NCBI GenBank assembly: GCA_902768435.1
Contig: CACXLJ010000007.1
Coordinates: forward strand, 1-64,000
Length of the DNA stretch: 64,000 nt
Reading direction: 5' to 3'
DNA from: an uncultured Bacteroidales bacterium
GTDB taxonomy: Bacteria; Bacteroidota; Bacteroidia; Bacteroidales; Muribaculaceae
Shown here in pieces: positions 15,791-24,848 of the stretch. The position numbers were made by a program, and so were the translations under genes. A model generated the notes under the pieces. That model did no database searches. It was not told the origin of the DNA and worked only from the letters and a program-made list of their open reading frames with translations. Position 1 is the first letter of the stretch. The number at the start of each line of letters is the position of its first letter.

Positions 15791-17188
15791 TTATTTACCG
15801 ATGCAGAAGCGGGCGAAGATCTCGCCCAAGATGTCGTCGGTGCTGATTTCGCCGGTGATTTCGCCCAAGTAGTGCATGCACTCGCGTATGTCCTGGCTCA
15901 CGAAGTCGCCGCTCACCCCCGTGCGCAGTCCCTCGATGCTGCGCTCAATCGCCTCGCCGGCACGCACCAGCGCCTCGTAGTGACGCGCGTTGGTGACAAT
16001 GAGCGCCTCGCTGTCGACCTCGGGCAGCATGGCCCGCTCCACGATGAGTTGCTCCAGGCGCTCCACATCGGCGCTGCTCTTGGCCGAGATGGCCGTCACG
16101 GCAGTGCCCTCGGGCAGCAACTGCTGCAAGGCCGCCACAATGGGCTCGCCAACCGCCACATCGGTCTTGTTGACCACGGCAATGAGCTGCTTGCCTGCGC
16201 ATCGCTGCGCAATGGTTGCAGCCAGGCGTTCGGCCTCGCCCATGCCCGTGGTGGCATCAATCACCCACAGCACAATTTGCGCCTCGTCCATCTTCTGGAA
16301 CGAACGCTCGATGCCCATGTTCTCGATCACATCGGCCGACTCGCGGATGCCCGCCGTGTCGATGAAGCGGAACTGCACACCACCCAGCACCATGGTGTCC
16401 TCGATCACATCGCGAGTAGTGCCCGCAATGTCGCTCACCAGTGCGCGGTCGTCGCGCAGCAGGCCGTTGAGCAGCGTGGACTTGCCGGCATTGCTCGCGC
16501 CCACTATCGCCACCGGCACACCATGCTTGATGGCGTTGCCCACGGCAAACGAGCGCGACAGGCGGCCGATGACTCCGTGTATGTTGGTAGCGAGGTCGAT
16601 GAGGCGGCTGCGGTCGGCAAAGCTCACATCCTCCTCGCTGAAGTCGAGTTCCAATTCGATGAGCGAGACGAACTCCAGCAACTGGCTGCGCAGTGCCGAC
16701 AACTGGCGCCCGAAGGCGCCTCGCATCTGGTTCATCGCCACGCGGTGAGCGGCGCGCGACCCCGACGCGATGACATCGGCAATCGCCTCGGCCTGCGACA
16801 GGTCCATCTTGCCATTGGCAAAGGCGCGCTGCGTGAACTCGCCGCCCGTGGCAGCTCGGCAGCCCGCCTCGATGAGCGTGTTCACCACCTGGCGCTGAAT
16901 CCACACCGAGCCGTGGCACGCCAGCTCTACTACATCCTCGCCCGTGAACGAGTGCGGGCCACGATAGAGGGTGAGCACCACCTCGTCGAGCAGTTCGCCC
17001 TGCGCGTCGAGCAGCTGACCCAGATGTGCCGTGTGCGACTGCATGGTGGCGAGTTTGGCGCCCCGCCAGCGCTGTTCAACCAGGGGTAAGGCATCGGGGC
17101 CGCTCACACGCACCACCGCAATGCCGCCCATGCCGTGAGGGGTGCTCACGGCCACAATGGTGTCGCGGTTCAGGTCAAGAGCGTTCAT
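15791..17188 (-). CDS. mnmE: tRNA modification GTPase MnmE
   Basis: The protein has 465 residues. With MnmG it forms the complex that installs the 5-carboxymethylaminomethyl group on wobble uridine of several tRNAs. The N-terminal formyl-THF-binding domain starts with DTIVAVSTPHGMGGIAVVR; the G domain is inserted in a helical domain, with P-loop GASNAGKST near 230 and DIAGTTRD and DTAGIRE after it; the C-terminal CIGK supplies the catalytic Cys. Length is normal. The start codon overlaps the stop of the upstream nuclease by one base (TGATG), so translation is probably coupled. Its placement behind three nuclease genes looks accidental rather than functional. Confidence 0.96.
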   Translation of the reverse strand: MNALDLNRDTIVAVSTPHGMGGIAVVRVSGPDALPLVEQRWRGAKLATMQSHTAHLGQLLDAQGELLDEVVLTLYRGPHSFTGEDVVELACHGSVWIQRQVVNTLIEAGCRAATGGEFTQRAFANGKMDLSQAEAIADVIASGSRAAHRVAMNQMRGAFGRQLSALRSQLLEFVSLIELELDFSEEDVSFADRSRLIDLATNIHGVIGRLSRSFAVGNAIKHGVPVAIVGASNAGKSTLLNGLLRDDRALVSDIAGTTRDVIEDTMVLGGVQFRFIDTAGIRESADVIENMGIERSFQKMDEAQIVLWVIDATTGMGEAERLAATIAQRCAGKQLIAVVNKTDVAVGEPIVAALQQLLPEGTAVTAISAKSSADVERLEQLIVERAMLPEVDSEALIVTNARHYEALVRAGEAIERSIEGLRTGVSGDFVSQDIRECMHYLGEITGEISTDDILGEIFARFCIGK

Positions 17189-18090
17189 CAGTGCGTGCGT
17201 TTACGGTTTCGGGTATTATTGTAGTTGTAGCCGTCGTTAAACTCGCGGTCACGGTGATAAGGCCATTTCTTGAACTGGTTCTGCGCCTCGACGGCGTCCT
17301 CGGTGCTGTCGGGCAGTGCGGCAAAGAAGTCGATGCCCGTGAGGCGTTCCACCTCGTCGATGGTAGTGGAGTGGTTGCGCCACGAGTTGATGGCATTCTC
17401 GTTGTCGAAGAGGAAGGCGATGGCCATGCCCTGCTGCGGGGCATATACAATCTTGTAGAACTGCTGCGGCACAGCAATGTCGTTGTGCTTGCCGGTCATC
17501 TCAATGTTGTTCTTGGGCAGCACGGGGCCGGTCATGACATAAATCTGCTTGTAGGTGCGCGCCCAGCTGTGAATGGCCTCCTCCATCTTGCGCCACTCGC
17601 CGTTGTTCAGGTCGTGGTCTTGGGGGCAGATGTTGGTCATGTAGAAGCACTGCTCCATGCTCTTGGCACTCCAGCGCATGTCCATGGCGGGTGCCATGTG
17701 GCCGCGGTCGTAGTAGCTGTCCTTGTACTCCCACCACTCGGGGCAACTGCTCACCTTGGGGTCGGCGTTGAAGGTGTAGTTGTTGCGCTTTTGCGAGTCG
17801 GGCGCGTCGGCCTGGGCAATCTCGGTGGCGGTCAGTTCATAGGCCACGCAGTTGGGGATGTGGTATTTTGGGTTGAAGTACACTGTCATCGCCTCGTAGT
17901 CGATGCGCTGGTTGCTCGTGCCAGCGGGCAGTTTCACCTCGATGAGGTTGCCTCCCGACTGCTGCAGCTGTTGCTGCTTGTCGCTCCAGAACAGGTGCGA
18001 CGACTGCTGCTCCTCCTCGCGTGAGCAGTTCTTGCAGCTGGTGGTGGCGGCGAGTAGCGCCACACACGCCAGTATCAATGCTTTTTTCAT
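17188..18090 (-). CDS. lipoprotein NUC-type DNA/RNA endonuclease
   Basis: The protein has 300 residues and is a member of the beta-beta-alpha-metal DNA/RNA non-specific endonuclease family (NucA/Serratia type). The signal peptide ends in a lipobox (LAATTSC, Cys near 19), so it should be an outer-membrane or periplasmic lipoprotein. The catalytic stretch YDRGHMAPAMDM carries the general-base His, and TNICPQDHDLN supplies the metal-binding Asn. Expected action is unspecific cutting of DNA and RNA. It is the third of three tandem paralogues, 111 bases after the second, and is coupled to mnmE. It matches its neighbour (18202-19083) closely through the catalytic core. Confidence 0.9.
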   Translation of the reverse strand: MKKALILACVALLAATTSCKNCSREEEQQSSHLFWSDKQQQLQQSGGNLIEVKLPAGTSNQRIDYEAMTVYFNPKYHIPNCVAYELTATEIAQADAPDSQKRNNYTFNADPKVSSCPEWWEYKDSYYDRGHMAPAMDMRWSAKSMEQCFYMTNICPQDHDLNNGEWRKMEEAIHSWARTYKQIYVMTGPVLPKNNIEMTGKHNDIAVPQQFYKIVYAPQQGMAIAFLFDNENAINSWRNHSTTIDEVERLTGIDFFAALPDSTEDAVEAQNQFKKWPYHRDREFNDGYNYNNTRNRKRTH

Positions 18091-18201
18091 CTTGAATGCT
18101 GTATTTTTGCGTAAAATTACAAAAAAAAGTTCAAGTAGCGCAGGAAAATGGTAAAATAGTAAACGAGCTGACGAGGGGACAGGCTGACGAGGGGGGATTC
18201 A

Positions 18202-19083
18202 TCAGTTGGACCAGTGGTCGGGGTTGGCGTGGCTCTCGAGGACATTCTCCACATTGTCGGGGAGCGCGGGGAAGAAGTCGAGGCCTGTGAGCCGCTCTAC
18301 CTCGTCGACGGTGACGGCACGCTTCTTGAACGAGCCGCTCACGGGCTCGTTAGGATAAATGAAGCCGATGGCGCGACCTTGGTCGGGGGCATACACCACC
18401 TTGTAGAAGGCATCGGGGATGGCCACTGCACAGCTCTTGCCAGTGATTTTCACACTCTTGCCCATGATGGGACCGGTGGCAATGATGAGACGCTTGTCGC
18501 GCTTGCCCCAGCGGTGAATCTTCTCCTCGAGCAGTCGCCAGGCGCCGCCGTTCAGGTCGTGGTCCTGCGGGCACATGTTGGTCATGTAGAAGCACTGCCG
18601 CATGGCCGCGGGACTCCACTTCATGTCCATGGCGGGTGCCATGTGTCCACGGTCGTAGCCCGAGCCGCGGTAATCCAAGTGCTCGGGACTGTTGCGGGTG
18701 GAGGGGTCTTTGTCGTAGTTATAGTTCTTGCGCTTTTCGGCACCGGGACTGTCGGAGATGGTCACCTCGGTCTCGGTCAGCTCATAGATCACGCAGTTGG
18801 GGATATGGAGTTTGGGGTTGAAATACACCGTCATGGCCTCGCTGGTAAGCACCTCGTTGCTCATGCCACGGGGCACAGCCACATAGAGCAGCGAACTGCT
18901 CGCCACCGACTGCGACGGCTTTGCAGGCTTTGAAGGAGTTGTGAGCAACGGCACGCGCTGCAACACACGCTGCACGCGTTCGACCCGCGCCTTGCGGCGC
19001 TGCCGGCGTTTGTTCTTGCGAGCATCGGCAACTGCCGTCCCCAGCAACAAGGCCACCAATATAAGTATGAATGTCCGTTTCAT
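18202..19083 (-). CDS. exported NUC-type DNA/RNA endonuclease
   Basis: The protein has 293 residues. The signal peptide (1-21) ends near AVADA and is followed by a very basic stretch of Lys and Arg (22-45) before the nuclease domain. The catalytic motif YDRGHMAPAMDM and the TNMCPQDHDLN helix are intact. The basic stretch may bind nucleic acid or the cell surface (inference). No lipobox, so the product is periplasmic or secreted, unlike the lipoprotein paralogue next to it. It sits 66 bases after the third family member and in the same direction, probably one transcript. Confidence 0.9.
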   Translation of the reverse strand: MKRTFILILVALLLGTAVADARKNKRRQRRKARVERVQRVLQRVPLLTTPSKPAKPSQSVASSSLLYVAVPRGMSNEVLTSEAMTVYFNPKLHIPNCVIYELTETEVTISDSPGAEKRKNYNYDKDPSTRNSPEHLDYRGSGYDRGHMAPAMDMKWSPAAMRQCFYMTNMCPQDHDLNGGAWRLLEEKIHRWGKRDKRLIIATGPIMGKSVKITGKSCAVAIPDAFYKVVYAPDQGRAIGFIYPNEPVSGSFKKRAVTVDEVERLTGLDFFPALPDNVENVLESHANPDHWSN

Positions 19084-19149
19084 GTTGTCAGTAGTTTTTT
19101 AGCGTTTCATGGTTACGATATCAAAAACAATGCCACTTTTTCAGCCGGC

Positions 19150-19998
19150 TCAGCGGACGCCCCACTGCTTGAGGTTGCAGCGGCTCTCGAGCGGTTCCTC
19201 TATCTTGTCGGCCAGCGAGTGGAAAAAATTGAGCCGCGTGATGCGTTCCACCTCATCAACCGTCACGGCATAGTCGTTGAGGGCGCCATTGCTGGAACCG
19301 TTGGGGTAGATGAAACCTATGGCGCGCATGGGCTGGGCACATGGGGCAATAATCACCTTGAAAAAGTGCTGCGGAATGGCCACCTCGCTCGGCTCGATGC
19401 GGGCAAGCCTGTTGTGGAGCACAGGCCCTGTGACCACCACCAGCACGCTGTCGCGCTGCGCCCACTCGCGCACCTTTTCCTCGAGTTTGGCCCAGCCTCC
19501 CTCGTTGAGCCGCTTGTCTTGGGGACACACATTGATCATCATGAACGACTGATGCATCGCTGCCTCGCTCCATGCCATGTCTTGCGCCGGCGCCATGTGG
19601 CCGCGCTCATAACCGCTGCCGCTGTAAGCATCGGGTTGAGGGCAACCTCTCACACCAGGCGCCTGCTCAAACTCGCCATAGCGCTCTACCGCGCCATCCA
19701 GGCGGTCGCGGGTGAGCACATAGCTCACGCTGTTGGGCACATGCATCTGGGCATTGAAGTTCACGACGAAGCCCGTGAACGCCTCGCACTCGTTGCTCAC
19801 GCCACGGGGCACCACCACCTCGAGCAGGCCATTCACCTCATGGGCAGTGACCAGTTTGGCAGCACCCTTGTCATCACCACCACAGCGGAACAGCACGAGC
19901 GCCAGCACAAGGGCGAGCACCGCACACCACAAAGTCAGCCCCAGTTTCCAGCGGTTGCGTGACCACCAGTGCTTGATATTTTTCAGCGTTGCCATCAT
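19150..19998 (-). CDS. membrane-anchored NUC-type DNA/RNA endonuclease
   Basis: The protein has 282 residues from the second available ATG region (19998 or 19995; a TTG at 20001 also exists). A single hydrophobic helix near residues 18-38 without a clear cleavage site suggests an N-terminal anchor with the nuclease domain outside the cytoplasm. The motif reads YERGHMAPAQDMAW, so the Asp of DRGH is Glu while the catalytic His remains; the metal-binding Asn is in INVCPQDKRLN. It is the first gene of the three-nuclease tandem and is divergent from pepT with only 74 bases between starts. It is more diverged than the other two. Confidence 0.88.
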   Translation of the reverse strand: MMATLKNIKHWWSRNRWKLGLTLWCAVLALVLALVLFRCGGDDKGAAKLVTAHEVNGLLEVVVPRGVSNECEAFTGFVVNFNAQMHVPNSVSYVLTRDRLDGAVERYGEFEQAPGVRGCPQPDAYSGSGYERGHMAPAQDMAWSEAAMHQSFMMINVCPQDKRLNEGGWAKLEEKVREWAQRDSVLVVVTGPVLHNRLARIEPSEVAIPQHFFKVIIAPCAQPMRAIGFIYPNGSSNGALNDYAVTVDEVERITRLNFFHSLADKIEEPLESRCNLKQWGVR

Positions 19999-20018
19999 CA
20001 AAATAGGTGTAACAACTG

Positions 20019-20047
20019 CAAAAATACAAAAATTATTAGTAACTTTG
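20019..20047. promoter_or_regulatory. divergent promoters for nuclease cluster and pepT
   Basis: Minus-strand TATTTTTG (20019-20026) points at the nuclease cluster and plus-strand TAACTTTG (20040-20047) points at pepT. The -33 regions would overlap, so the two transcription units could compete or be regulated together. The -33 elements themselves are weak. Confidence 0.5.
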
Positions 20048-20072
20048 CACTATATTAAAAACTACAAAAACT

Positions 20073-21293
20073 ATGAAAATGATCGACCGCTTTTTGAATT
20101 ATGTGAAGTTTGACACGCAGAGCGACGAACTCACCAACCTCACCCCGTCAACACCCGGACAGATGGTGTTTGCCAAAAGTCTTTACGAAGAACTCCAAAA
20201 TATGGGGTTGAGCAACATCACGCTTGATGAAAACGGCTACCTGATGGCCACGCTGCCGTCGAACAGCCAAAAGAAGATACCCACCCTGGGCTTCATTGCT
20301 CACCTCGACACCGCCCCCGACATGAGTGGTCACAATGTGAACCCGCGCATTGTGCACTATGATGGCGGCAAGATTGTGCTCAACGAGGAGAAGGGCATTG
20401 TGCTCGATCCCGAGCAGTTCCCCGAACTCAACGACCATGTGGGCATGGACCTGATTGTGACCGACGGCAACACACTGCTTGGTGCCGACGACAAGGCAGG
20501 CATTGCTGAAATCATCAGCGCTGTGGAATATTTCCAGCAGCATCCCGAAATTGAGCATGGCGACATTCGCATTGCCTTCAATCCCGACGAGGAGATTGGC
20601 ATGGGTGCTCACCACTTTGATGTGAAGCAATTTGGCGCCGACTGGGCCTACACCATGGACGGTGGCGCTACGGGCGAACTCGAATATGAGAATTTCAACG
20701 CTGCCTCGGCACGCATCACCTTCAAGGGTCTGAATGTGCATCCCGGCGCTGCCAAAAACAAGATGATCAACTCGATTCGCGTAGCCAACCAGTTTGCCTC
20801 GATGCTCCCCCGCTGGGAGACACCCGAGCACACCGAGGGCTACGAGGGATTCTATCACCTGGTGGGCATCGAGGGCAATGTGGAGAAAACCACGCTCACC
20901 TATATCATCCGCGACCACGACCGCGCACGCTTCGAGAGCCGCAAGCGCGAAATCGAGCATCTGGTGCACAAGATCAATGCTGAATTCCCCGACTGCGCCA
21001 CGGCCGAAATCAAGGACCAGTACTACAACATGCGCGAGAAGATCGAGCCCGTGATGCACATCATCGAGGTGGCACAGAAGGCAATGGAAAATGCCGGCGT
21101 CACACCCAAGGTCCAGCCCATTCGCGGCGGAACCGACGGTGCTCAGCTCTCGTTCAAGGGCCTGCCCTGCCCCAACATCTTTGCCGGCGGCATGAACATG
21201 CACGGACGCTTCGAGTATGTCGCTGTGCAGTCGATGGAGAAGGCGATGAACACCATCATCGAGATTTGCAAGATTGTGGCTGCCGAGGCCTGA
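20073..21293 (+). CDS. pepT: peptidase T (tripeptidase)
   Basis: The protein has 406 residues and is a zinc aminotripeptidase of the M20 family that removes the N-terminal residue of tripeptides in the cytoplasm. Visible signatures are [10 protein letters not shown] near residue 79 (metal-binding His and Asp), [18 protein letters not shown] (second metal Asp), [14 protein letters not shown] (catalytic Glu pair) and [13 protein letters not shown] near the C-terminus. Length is typical. No signal peptide. It is transcribed alone, divergent from the nuclease cluster, and followed by the tRNA-Lys gene. Confidence 0.96.
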   Translation: MKMIDRFLNYVKFDTQSDELTNLTPSTPGQMVFAKSLYEELQNMGLSNITLDENGYLMATLPSNSQKKIPTLGFIAHLDTAPDMSGHNVNPRIVHYDGGKIVLNEEKGIVLDPEQFPELNDHVGMDLIVTDGNTLLGADDKAGIAEIISAVEYFQQHPEIEHGDIRIAFNPDEEIGMGAHHFDVKQFGADWAYTMDGGATGELEYENFNAASARITFKGLNVHPGAAKNKMINSIRVANQFASMLPRWETPEHTEGYEGFYHLVGIEGNVEKTTLTYIIRDHDRARFESRKREIEHLVHKINAEFPDCATAEIKDQYYNMREKIEPVMHIIEVAQKAMENAGVTPKVQPIRGGTDGAQLSFKGLPCPNIFAGGMNMHGRFEYVAVQSMEKAMNTIIEICKIVAAEA

Positions 21294-21351
21294 TTTCACG
21301 GCCCCCAAAACCACTATCGGAAATCATAAAAATAAAAAAGTTTGCAAAAAA

Positions 21352-21383
21352 TTTGGTGGTTTACAAAAATGCCACTACCTTTG
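21352..21383 (+). promoter_or_regulatory. tRNA-Lys promoter
   Basis: TTTG (21352-21355), 20 bases, then TACCTTTG (21376-21383) is an exact Bacteroidota promoter, 18 bases before the tRNA 5' end. The 15 bases CACTACCTTTGCAAC are also found in the nrnA promoter (23774-23788). Confidence 0.85.
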
Positions 21384-21401
21384 CAACGCTTTTTTAACGG
21401 A

Positions 21402-21477
21402 GATTCGCTAGCTCAGCAGGTAGAGCACAACACTTTTAATGTTGGGGTCGTGGGTTCGAGCCCCACGCGGATCACCA
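21402..21477 (+). tRNA. tRNA-Lys (anticodon TTT)
   Basis: A 76-base cloverleaf: acceptor GATTCGC pairs with GCGGATC (one G-T pair), the D arm has GCTCAGC...GGTAGAGC, the anticodon stem CAACA/TGTTG encloses CTTTTAA with anticodon TTT, and the T arm is GTGGG-TTCGAGC-CCCAC. The discriminator A and the 3' CCA are encoded. Confidence 0.97.
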
Positions 21478-21485
21478 AAACACAG

Positions 21486-21520
21486 CGAGGGAGTCACCAT
21501 GTGATTCCCTCGTTATTTGT
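21486..21520 (+). terminator. terminator after tRNA-Lys
   Basis: CGAGGGA (21486-21492) pairs with TCCCTCG (21506-21512); the inner GTCAC-CAT-GTGA extends the stem. The following TTATTTGTCT is T-rich but not a clean run. Confidence 0.7.
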
Positions 21521-21548
21521 CTAAGCTGACGGCTGACGAGCAAACAAA

Positions 21549-21652
21549 GAGTCGAGCACTCGAATGATCGAATAATCGAACAATCGAGGGAGCGAAGACT
21601 CGAGGGAGCGAGGGATCGAAGACTCGAGGGAGCGAGGGATCGAAGACTCGAG
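21549..21652 (+). repeat. 8-bp array with TCGA core, 13 units
   Basis: Thirteen 8-base units in perfect phase (for example CACTCGAA, TGATCGAA, GACTCGAG, GGAGCGAG) fill the space between the tRNA terminator and the dsbD stop. The last part repeats a 24-base super-unit (three octads). Most units contain TCGA, a palindrome. Confidence 0.9.
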
Positions 21653-21666
21653 AAGGGAAGCCTGTG

Positions 21667-23640
21667 TTAGAGGGCGGCTTTGAGGAAGCGGGTGAAAGTT
21701 TCGATATTCTCGTCGTAGGCAAAGGGGCCTGAAATAAGGTTGCCCTGGGCATCGAGGGTCACATAATAGGGCTGCGAATTGCTGCCGAACTTGTGCCGCT
21801 GCAGGTAACTCCACTTGTCGCCCACGGTGCTGAGCTTCACATTCTTGCCGTTTTCCTGTACAAAGATGGGCGTCTTGAGGTCGGTCTTGTCATCAACCAT
21901 GAGGCGAATGGTGACAAAATTGTCGTGGATGAGCTGTTTCACCTGCTCGTCGTCGAGCACGGCGGCCTCCATCTTGCGGCAGTTCACGCAGCCATAACCC
22001 GAGAAGTCGATGAACACGGGTTTGCCTTGCAGGGCAGCCGCCTTCATGCCGGCATCGAAGTCGTCATACTCCAGTTCGGCACTGCCATAGAGGTTGAAAT
22101 CCTGGGTGTAGAGCGGTGGCACAAACGCACTGGTGGCCTTGAGCGGAGCGCCCCACAATCCCGGCACGAGATAGGCAGTGAAGGCCAGCGAAATGAGTGC
22201 CAGGAAGAAGCGGAACACGCCAATGCCGCCCTTGGGCTCGTCGTCGCTCTTGAAGCGGAACATGCCCAGCAGGTAGAGCCCCAGCAGACCGAAGATGGCA
22301 ATCCACAGGGCCAGGAAGGTCTCGCGGTCGAGAATGTGCCAGCCATAGGCAAGGTCGGCCACCGAGAGGAACTTGAGCGAGAGCGCCAGTTCGATGAAAC
22401 CGAGCACTACCTTCACGGTGTTGAGCCATCCACCCGACTTGGGCAATTTCTTAAGCACCGAGGGGAAGAGTGCAAACAGGGCGAAGGGAATAGCCAAGGC
22501 AATGGCAAAGCCGAGCATGCCCACGGCAGGACCCATAAGGTTGCCTTGCGATGCAGCCTCGACAAGCAGGGTGCCAATGATGGGACCAGTGCAAGAGAAC
22601 GACACAATGACCAGTGTTGCAGCCATGAAGAAGATGCTGAACAGGCCCGTCGTCTTCTCGGCCGAGCGGTCCATCTTGTTGCTCCACGAGTCGGGGAGTT
22701 TTATTTCGAAAGCGCCAAAGAATGAAATGGCGAACACCACCAATAACAAGAAGAAAATGATGTTGGCCACAGCACTGGTGGCAAGAGCATTGAGCGCACT
22801 GGCGCCGAAGATGGCAGTGAACAGTACACCCAGCACGATGAAGATGACGATAATTGACAGGCCATAGAGCAACGCATTCTTGATAGACTTGGAGCGGCTA
22901 CCGCTCTTCTTGAGGAAGAAACTCACCGTGAGCGGAATCATGGGCCACACGCAGGGCGTGAGCAATGCCAGCAGACCACCCAGGAAGCATGCCCAGAAGA
23001 TGTACCACAGGCTCGACGACTGCTGTTGCGAAACAGCGTCGGCCGACTGGATGCGCGAGGTCGAGAAGTCGACAGGCGCCCAAGTATCGGCTGTGGGGGC
23101 TACTTCGGCATTTGCCGAGTCGCTGACTATAGCCTCGGATTCAGCGACTTGCTCTTCTTCGACTGGAGCTTCGTCTGGTTTTGCAGCAGTCTTGCCCGTG
23201 AAAGAGAACGACTCGCCAGTGGGCGGTGTGCACTCCTGGTCGTTGCAAGCCTGTGAGCGAATCTCGCCCACAATGTTATATTTCTCGCCAGTTACCTCAA
23301 AACGCTGCGTAAGCGCCACACTGCCAGTCCACCAGCTCAGGTTCATGTCGAAGGTTTCATCGTGCTTGGTGACAGGTTTCTTGTTGGGAGTCAAGTCGCC
23401 CACCAACTTCACGCCATCGAGTTTGTCCCATTTCACGGTAAGTGGATTAGGACCGCCGTCGGGCAGTTTGTCGCCATACATGTGCCAACCGGGTTCGATA
23501 GTGGCCGTGAAGGTCACAGCACCATGCTTGTCATCGGTCATTTTCACTGATTTCTGCCAGTTGACAGGATTCACGATTTGTGCCATGGCTGTGATGCACA
23601 CGAGGCAAAGCAGCAGGGCTAGGTAACGACGCGTTTTCAT
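21667..23640 (-). CDS. dsbD: thiol:disulfide interchange protein DsbD
   Basis: The protein has 657 residues from the ATG at 23640, chosen because it opens a proper signal peptide (MKTRRYLALLLCLVCITAMA). DsbD carries electrons from cytoplasmic thioredoxin to periplasmic thiol partners. Order of domains: DsbD-alpha-like N-terminal domain (about 22-130), an acidic linker, an eight-helix CcdA-like membrane domain (about 215-470), then a thioredoxin-like domain with CVNC in FSGYGCVNCRKME (about residue 550). A Bacteroidota promoter (TATCTTTG, 23672-23679) sits 32 bases before the start. The gene lies alone, divergent from nrnA. Confidence 0.93.
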   Translation of the reverse strand: MKTRRYLALLLCLVCITAMAQIVNPVNWQKSVKMTDDKHGAVTFTATIEPGWHMYGDKLPDGGPNPLTVKWDKLDGVKLVGDLTPNKKPVTKHDETFDMNLSWWTGSVALTQRFEVTGEKYNIVGEIRSQACNDQECTPPTGESFSFTGKTAAKPDEAPVEEEQVAESEAIVSDSANAEVAPTADTWAPVDFSTSRIQSADAVSQQQSSSLWYIFWACFLGGLLALLTPCVWPMIPLTVSFFLKKSGSRSKSIKNALLYGLSIIVIFIVLGVLFTAIFGASALNALATSAVANIIFFLLLVVFAISFFGAFEIKLPDSWSNKMDRSAEKTTGLFSIFFMAATLVIVSFSCTGPIIGTLLVEAASQGNLMGPAVGMLGFAIALAIPFALFALFPSVLKKLPKSGGWLNTVKVVLGFIELALSLKFLSVADLAYGWHILDRETFLALWIAIFGLLGLYLLGMFRFKSDDEPKGGIGVFRFFLALISLAFTAYLVPGLWGAPLKATSAFVPPLYTQDFNLYGSAELEYDDFDAGMKAAALQGKPVFIDFSGYGCVNCRKMEAAVLDDEQVKQLIHDNFVTIRLMVDDKTDLKTPIFVQENGKNVKLSTVGDKWSYLQRHKFGSNSQPYYVTLDAQGNLISGPFAYDENIETFTRFLKAAL

Positions 23641-23671
23641 CTTCTTAGTTGAAATATGTGTTATTAAGGCA

Positions 23672-23705
23672 CAAAGATACAAAAATAACGATAGAAATCT
23701 CCAAA
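23672..23705 (-). promoter_or_regulatory. dsbD promoter
   Basis: On the minus strand TTTG (23702-23705), 22 bases, then TATCTTTG (23672-23679). The spacer is slightly longer than usual. Confidence 0.65.
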
Positions 23706-23752
23706 GTTTGCAAAATTTAACTGTATCTTTGTTGTTTGGTTACACTAAAGGG

Positions 23753-23783
23753 TTGCAGTACCCGTAGTTTTGCACTACCTTTG
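23753..23783 (+). promoter_or_regulatory. nrnA promoter
   Basis: TTG (23753-23755), 20 bases, TACCTTTG (23776-23783), only 17 bases before the nrnA start codon, so the mRNA leader is very short. Confidence 0.8.
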
Positions 23784-23800
23784 CAACAATTTTCGTAGCG

Positions 23801-24841
23801 ATGATTCACACGATATTTGACCCCGACATATTAAATCGCATACACTGGCTCATTGAGCGGGCCGACAACATTGTTATCACCTGCCACAAGTCGCCCGACG
23901 GCGACGCCATTGGCTCGTCGTTAGCCTTGTGCCATGTGTTGCGCAAGCTGGGCAAGAACGCCAGTGTAGTGGTCCCCGACATGGTGCCGCGCACACTGCA
24001 TTTCCTGCCCATGATGCGCGATGTAACAGTCTACTCCAAGGCCGAGCCTCGTGCCAAGCGCATTGTGGGCGAAGCTCAGCTCATATTTTGCCTTGACTTC
24101 AACTCCATGTCGCGCATCGACAAACTGGGGGCACTTATCGCCGAATCGCAGGCACCGCGTGTACTCATCGACCATCACCTCGACCCAAATTCCACGGCAT
24201 TTGCCCAAATGCTGTCGTTTCCCGAGGCCTCGTCGACCTGCGAACTGGTGTATCGATTCCTGTGCGAATCGGGCTTTGGCCGATATATCGACCGAATTGC
24301 AGCCGAGTGCATCTATGTGGGCATCATGACCGACACGGGCAATTTCACCTATAGTTCGAGCAATCCCGAACTCTATGAAATCGTTGCCAACCTGATGAGT
24401 TATGGCATTGACAAGGAGCAACTGTACAAACTTGCGATGAACACCTTCAGTGCCGACAGCGTTCGTCTGCAAGGCTATGCGCTGAGCGAGAAGATGCAGA
24501 TTTTTGCCGACAAAGGCATGGCACTCATCACGCTCACCAAGGATGAACTGGCACGGTTCCACTACCGCAAGGGCGACACCGAAGGCCTAGTGAACAAGCC
24601 GCTCGCCATTCCCGAGGTGAATCGTGTGATATTCATGCGCGAAGATGCCGAGTGCATCAAGGTGTCGTGCCGCTCACAAGGCGAATACTCGGTGAACGAG
24701 ATATGCCAGCGCCACTTTAACGGAGGTGGACACCGCAATGCAGCAGGGGGCGACTTCTATGGTTCGATGGAAGAAGCGCTCACTGTGTTTTTCTCGATAT
24801 TGAGCCAACTTGATAACGAACAAACAGAAACAAATCAATAA
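23801..24841 (+). CDS. DHH/DHHA1 phosphoesterase, NrnA-like
   Basis: The protein has 346 residues. NrnA-type enzymes degrade short RNA (nanoRNA) and dephosphorylate 3'-phosphoadenosine 5'-phosphate; related ones cleave cyclic-dinucleotide products. The N-terminal DHH domain shows the metal motifs CHKSPDGDAIGSSLA (near 28) and LIDHHLDPN (near 115); the C-terminal DHHA1 domain has the substrate motif GGGHRNAAGG near 308. Length fits. The stop lies 7 bases before the next gene, so the two are probably co-transcribed from the promoter at 23753. Which activity dominates in this organism cannot be read from sequence. Confidence 0.88.
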   Translation: MIHTIFDPDILNRIHWLIERADNIVITCHKSPDGDAIGSSLALCHVLRKLGKNASVVVPDMVPRTLHFLPMMRDVTVYSKAEPRAKRIVGEAQLIFCLDFNSMSRIDKLGALIAESQAPRVLIDHHLDPNSTAFAQMLSFPEASSTCELVYRFLCESGFGRYIDRIAAECIYVGIMTDTGNFTYSSSNPELYEIVANLMSYGIDKEQLYKLAMNTFSADSVRLQGYALSEKMQIFADKGMALITLTKDELARFHYRKGDTEGLVNKPLAIPEVNRVIFMREDAECIKVSCRSQGEYSVNEICQRHFNGGGHRNAAGGDFYGSMEEALTVFFSILSQLDNEQTETNQ

Positions 24842-24848
24842 CAGCAAT

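Noticed and set aside
21403-21524. Small plus-strand frame across the tRNA gene
   Set aside because: It is a read-through of tRNA-Lys and its terminator.
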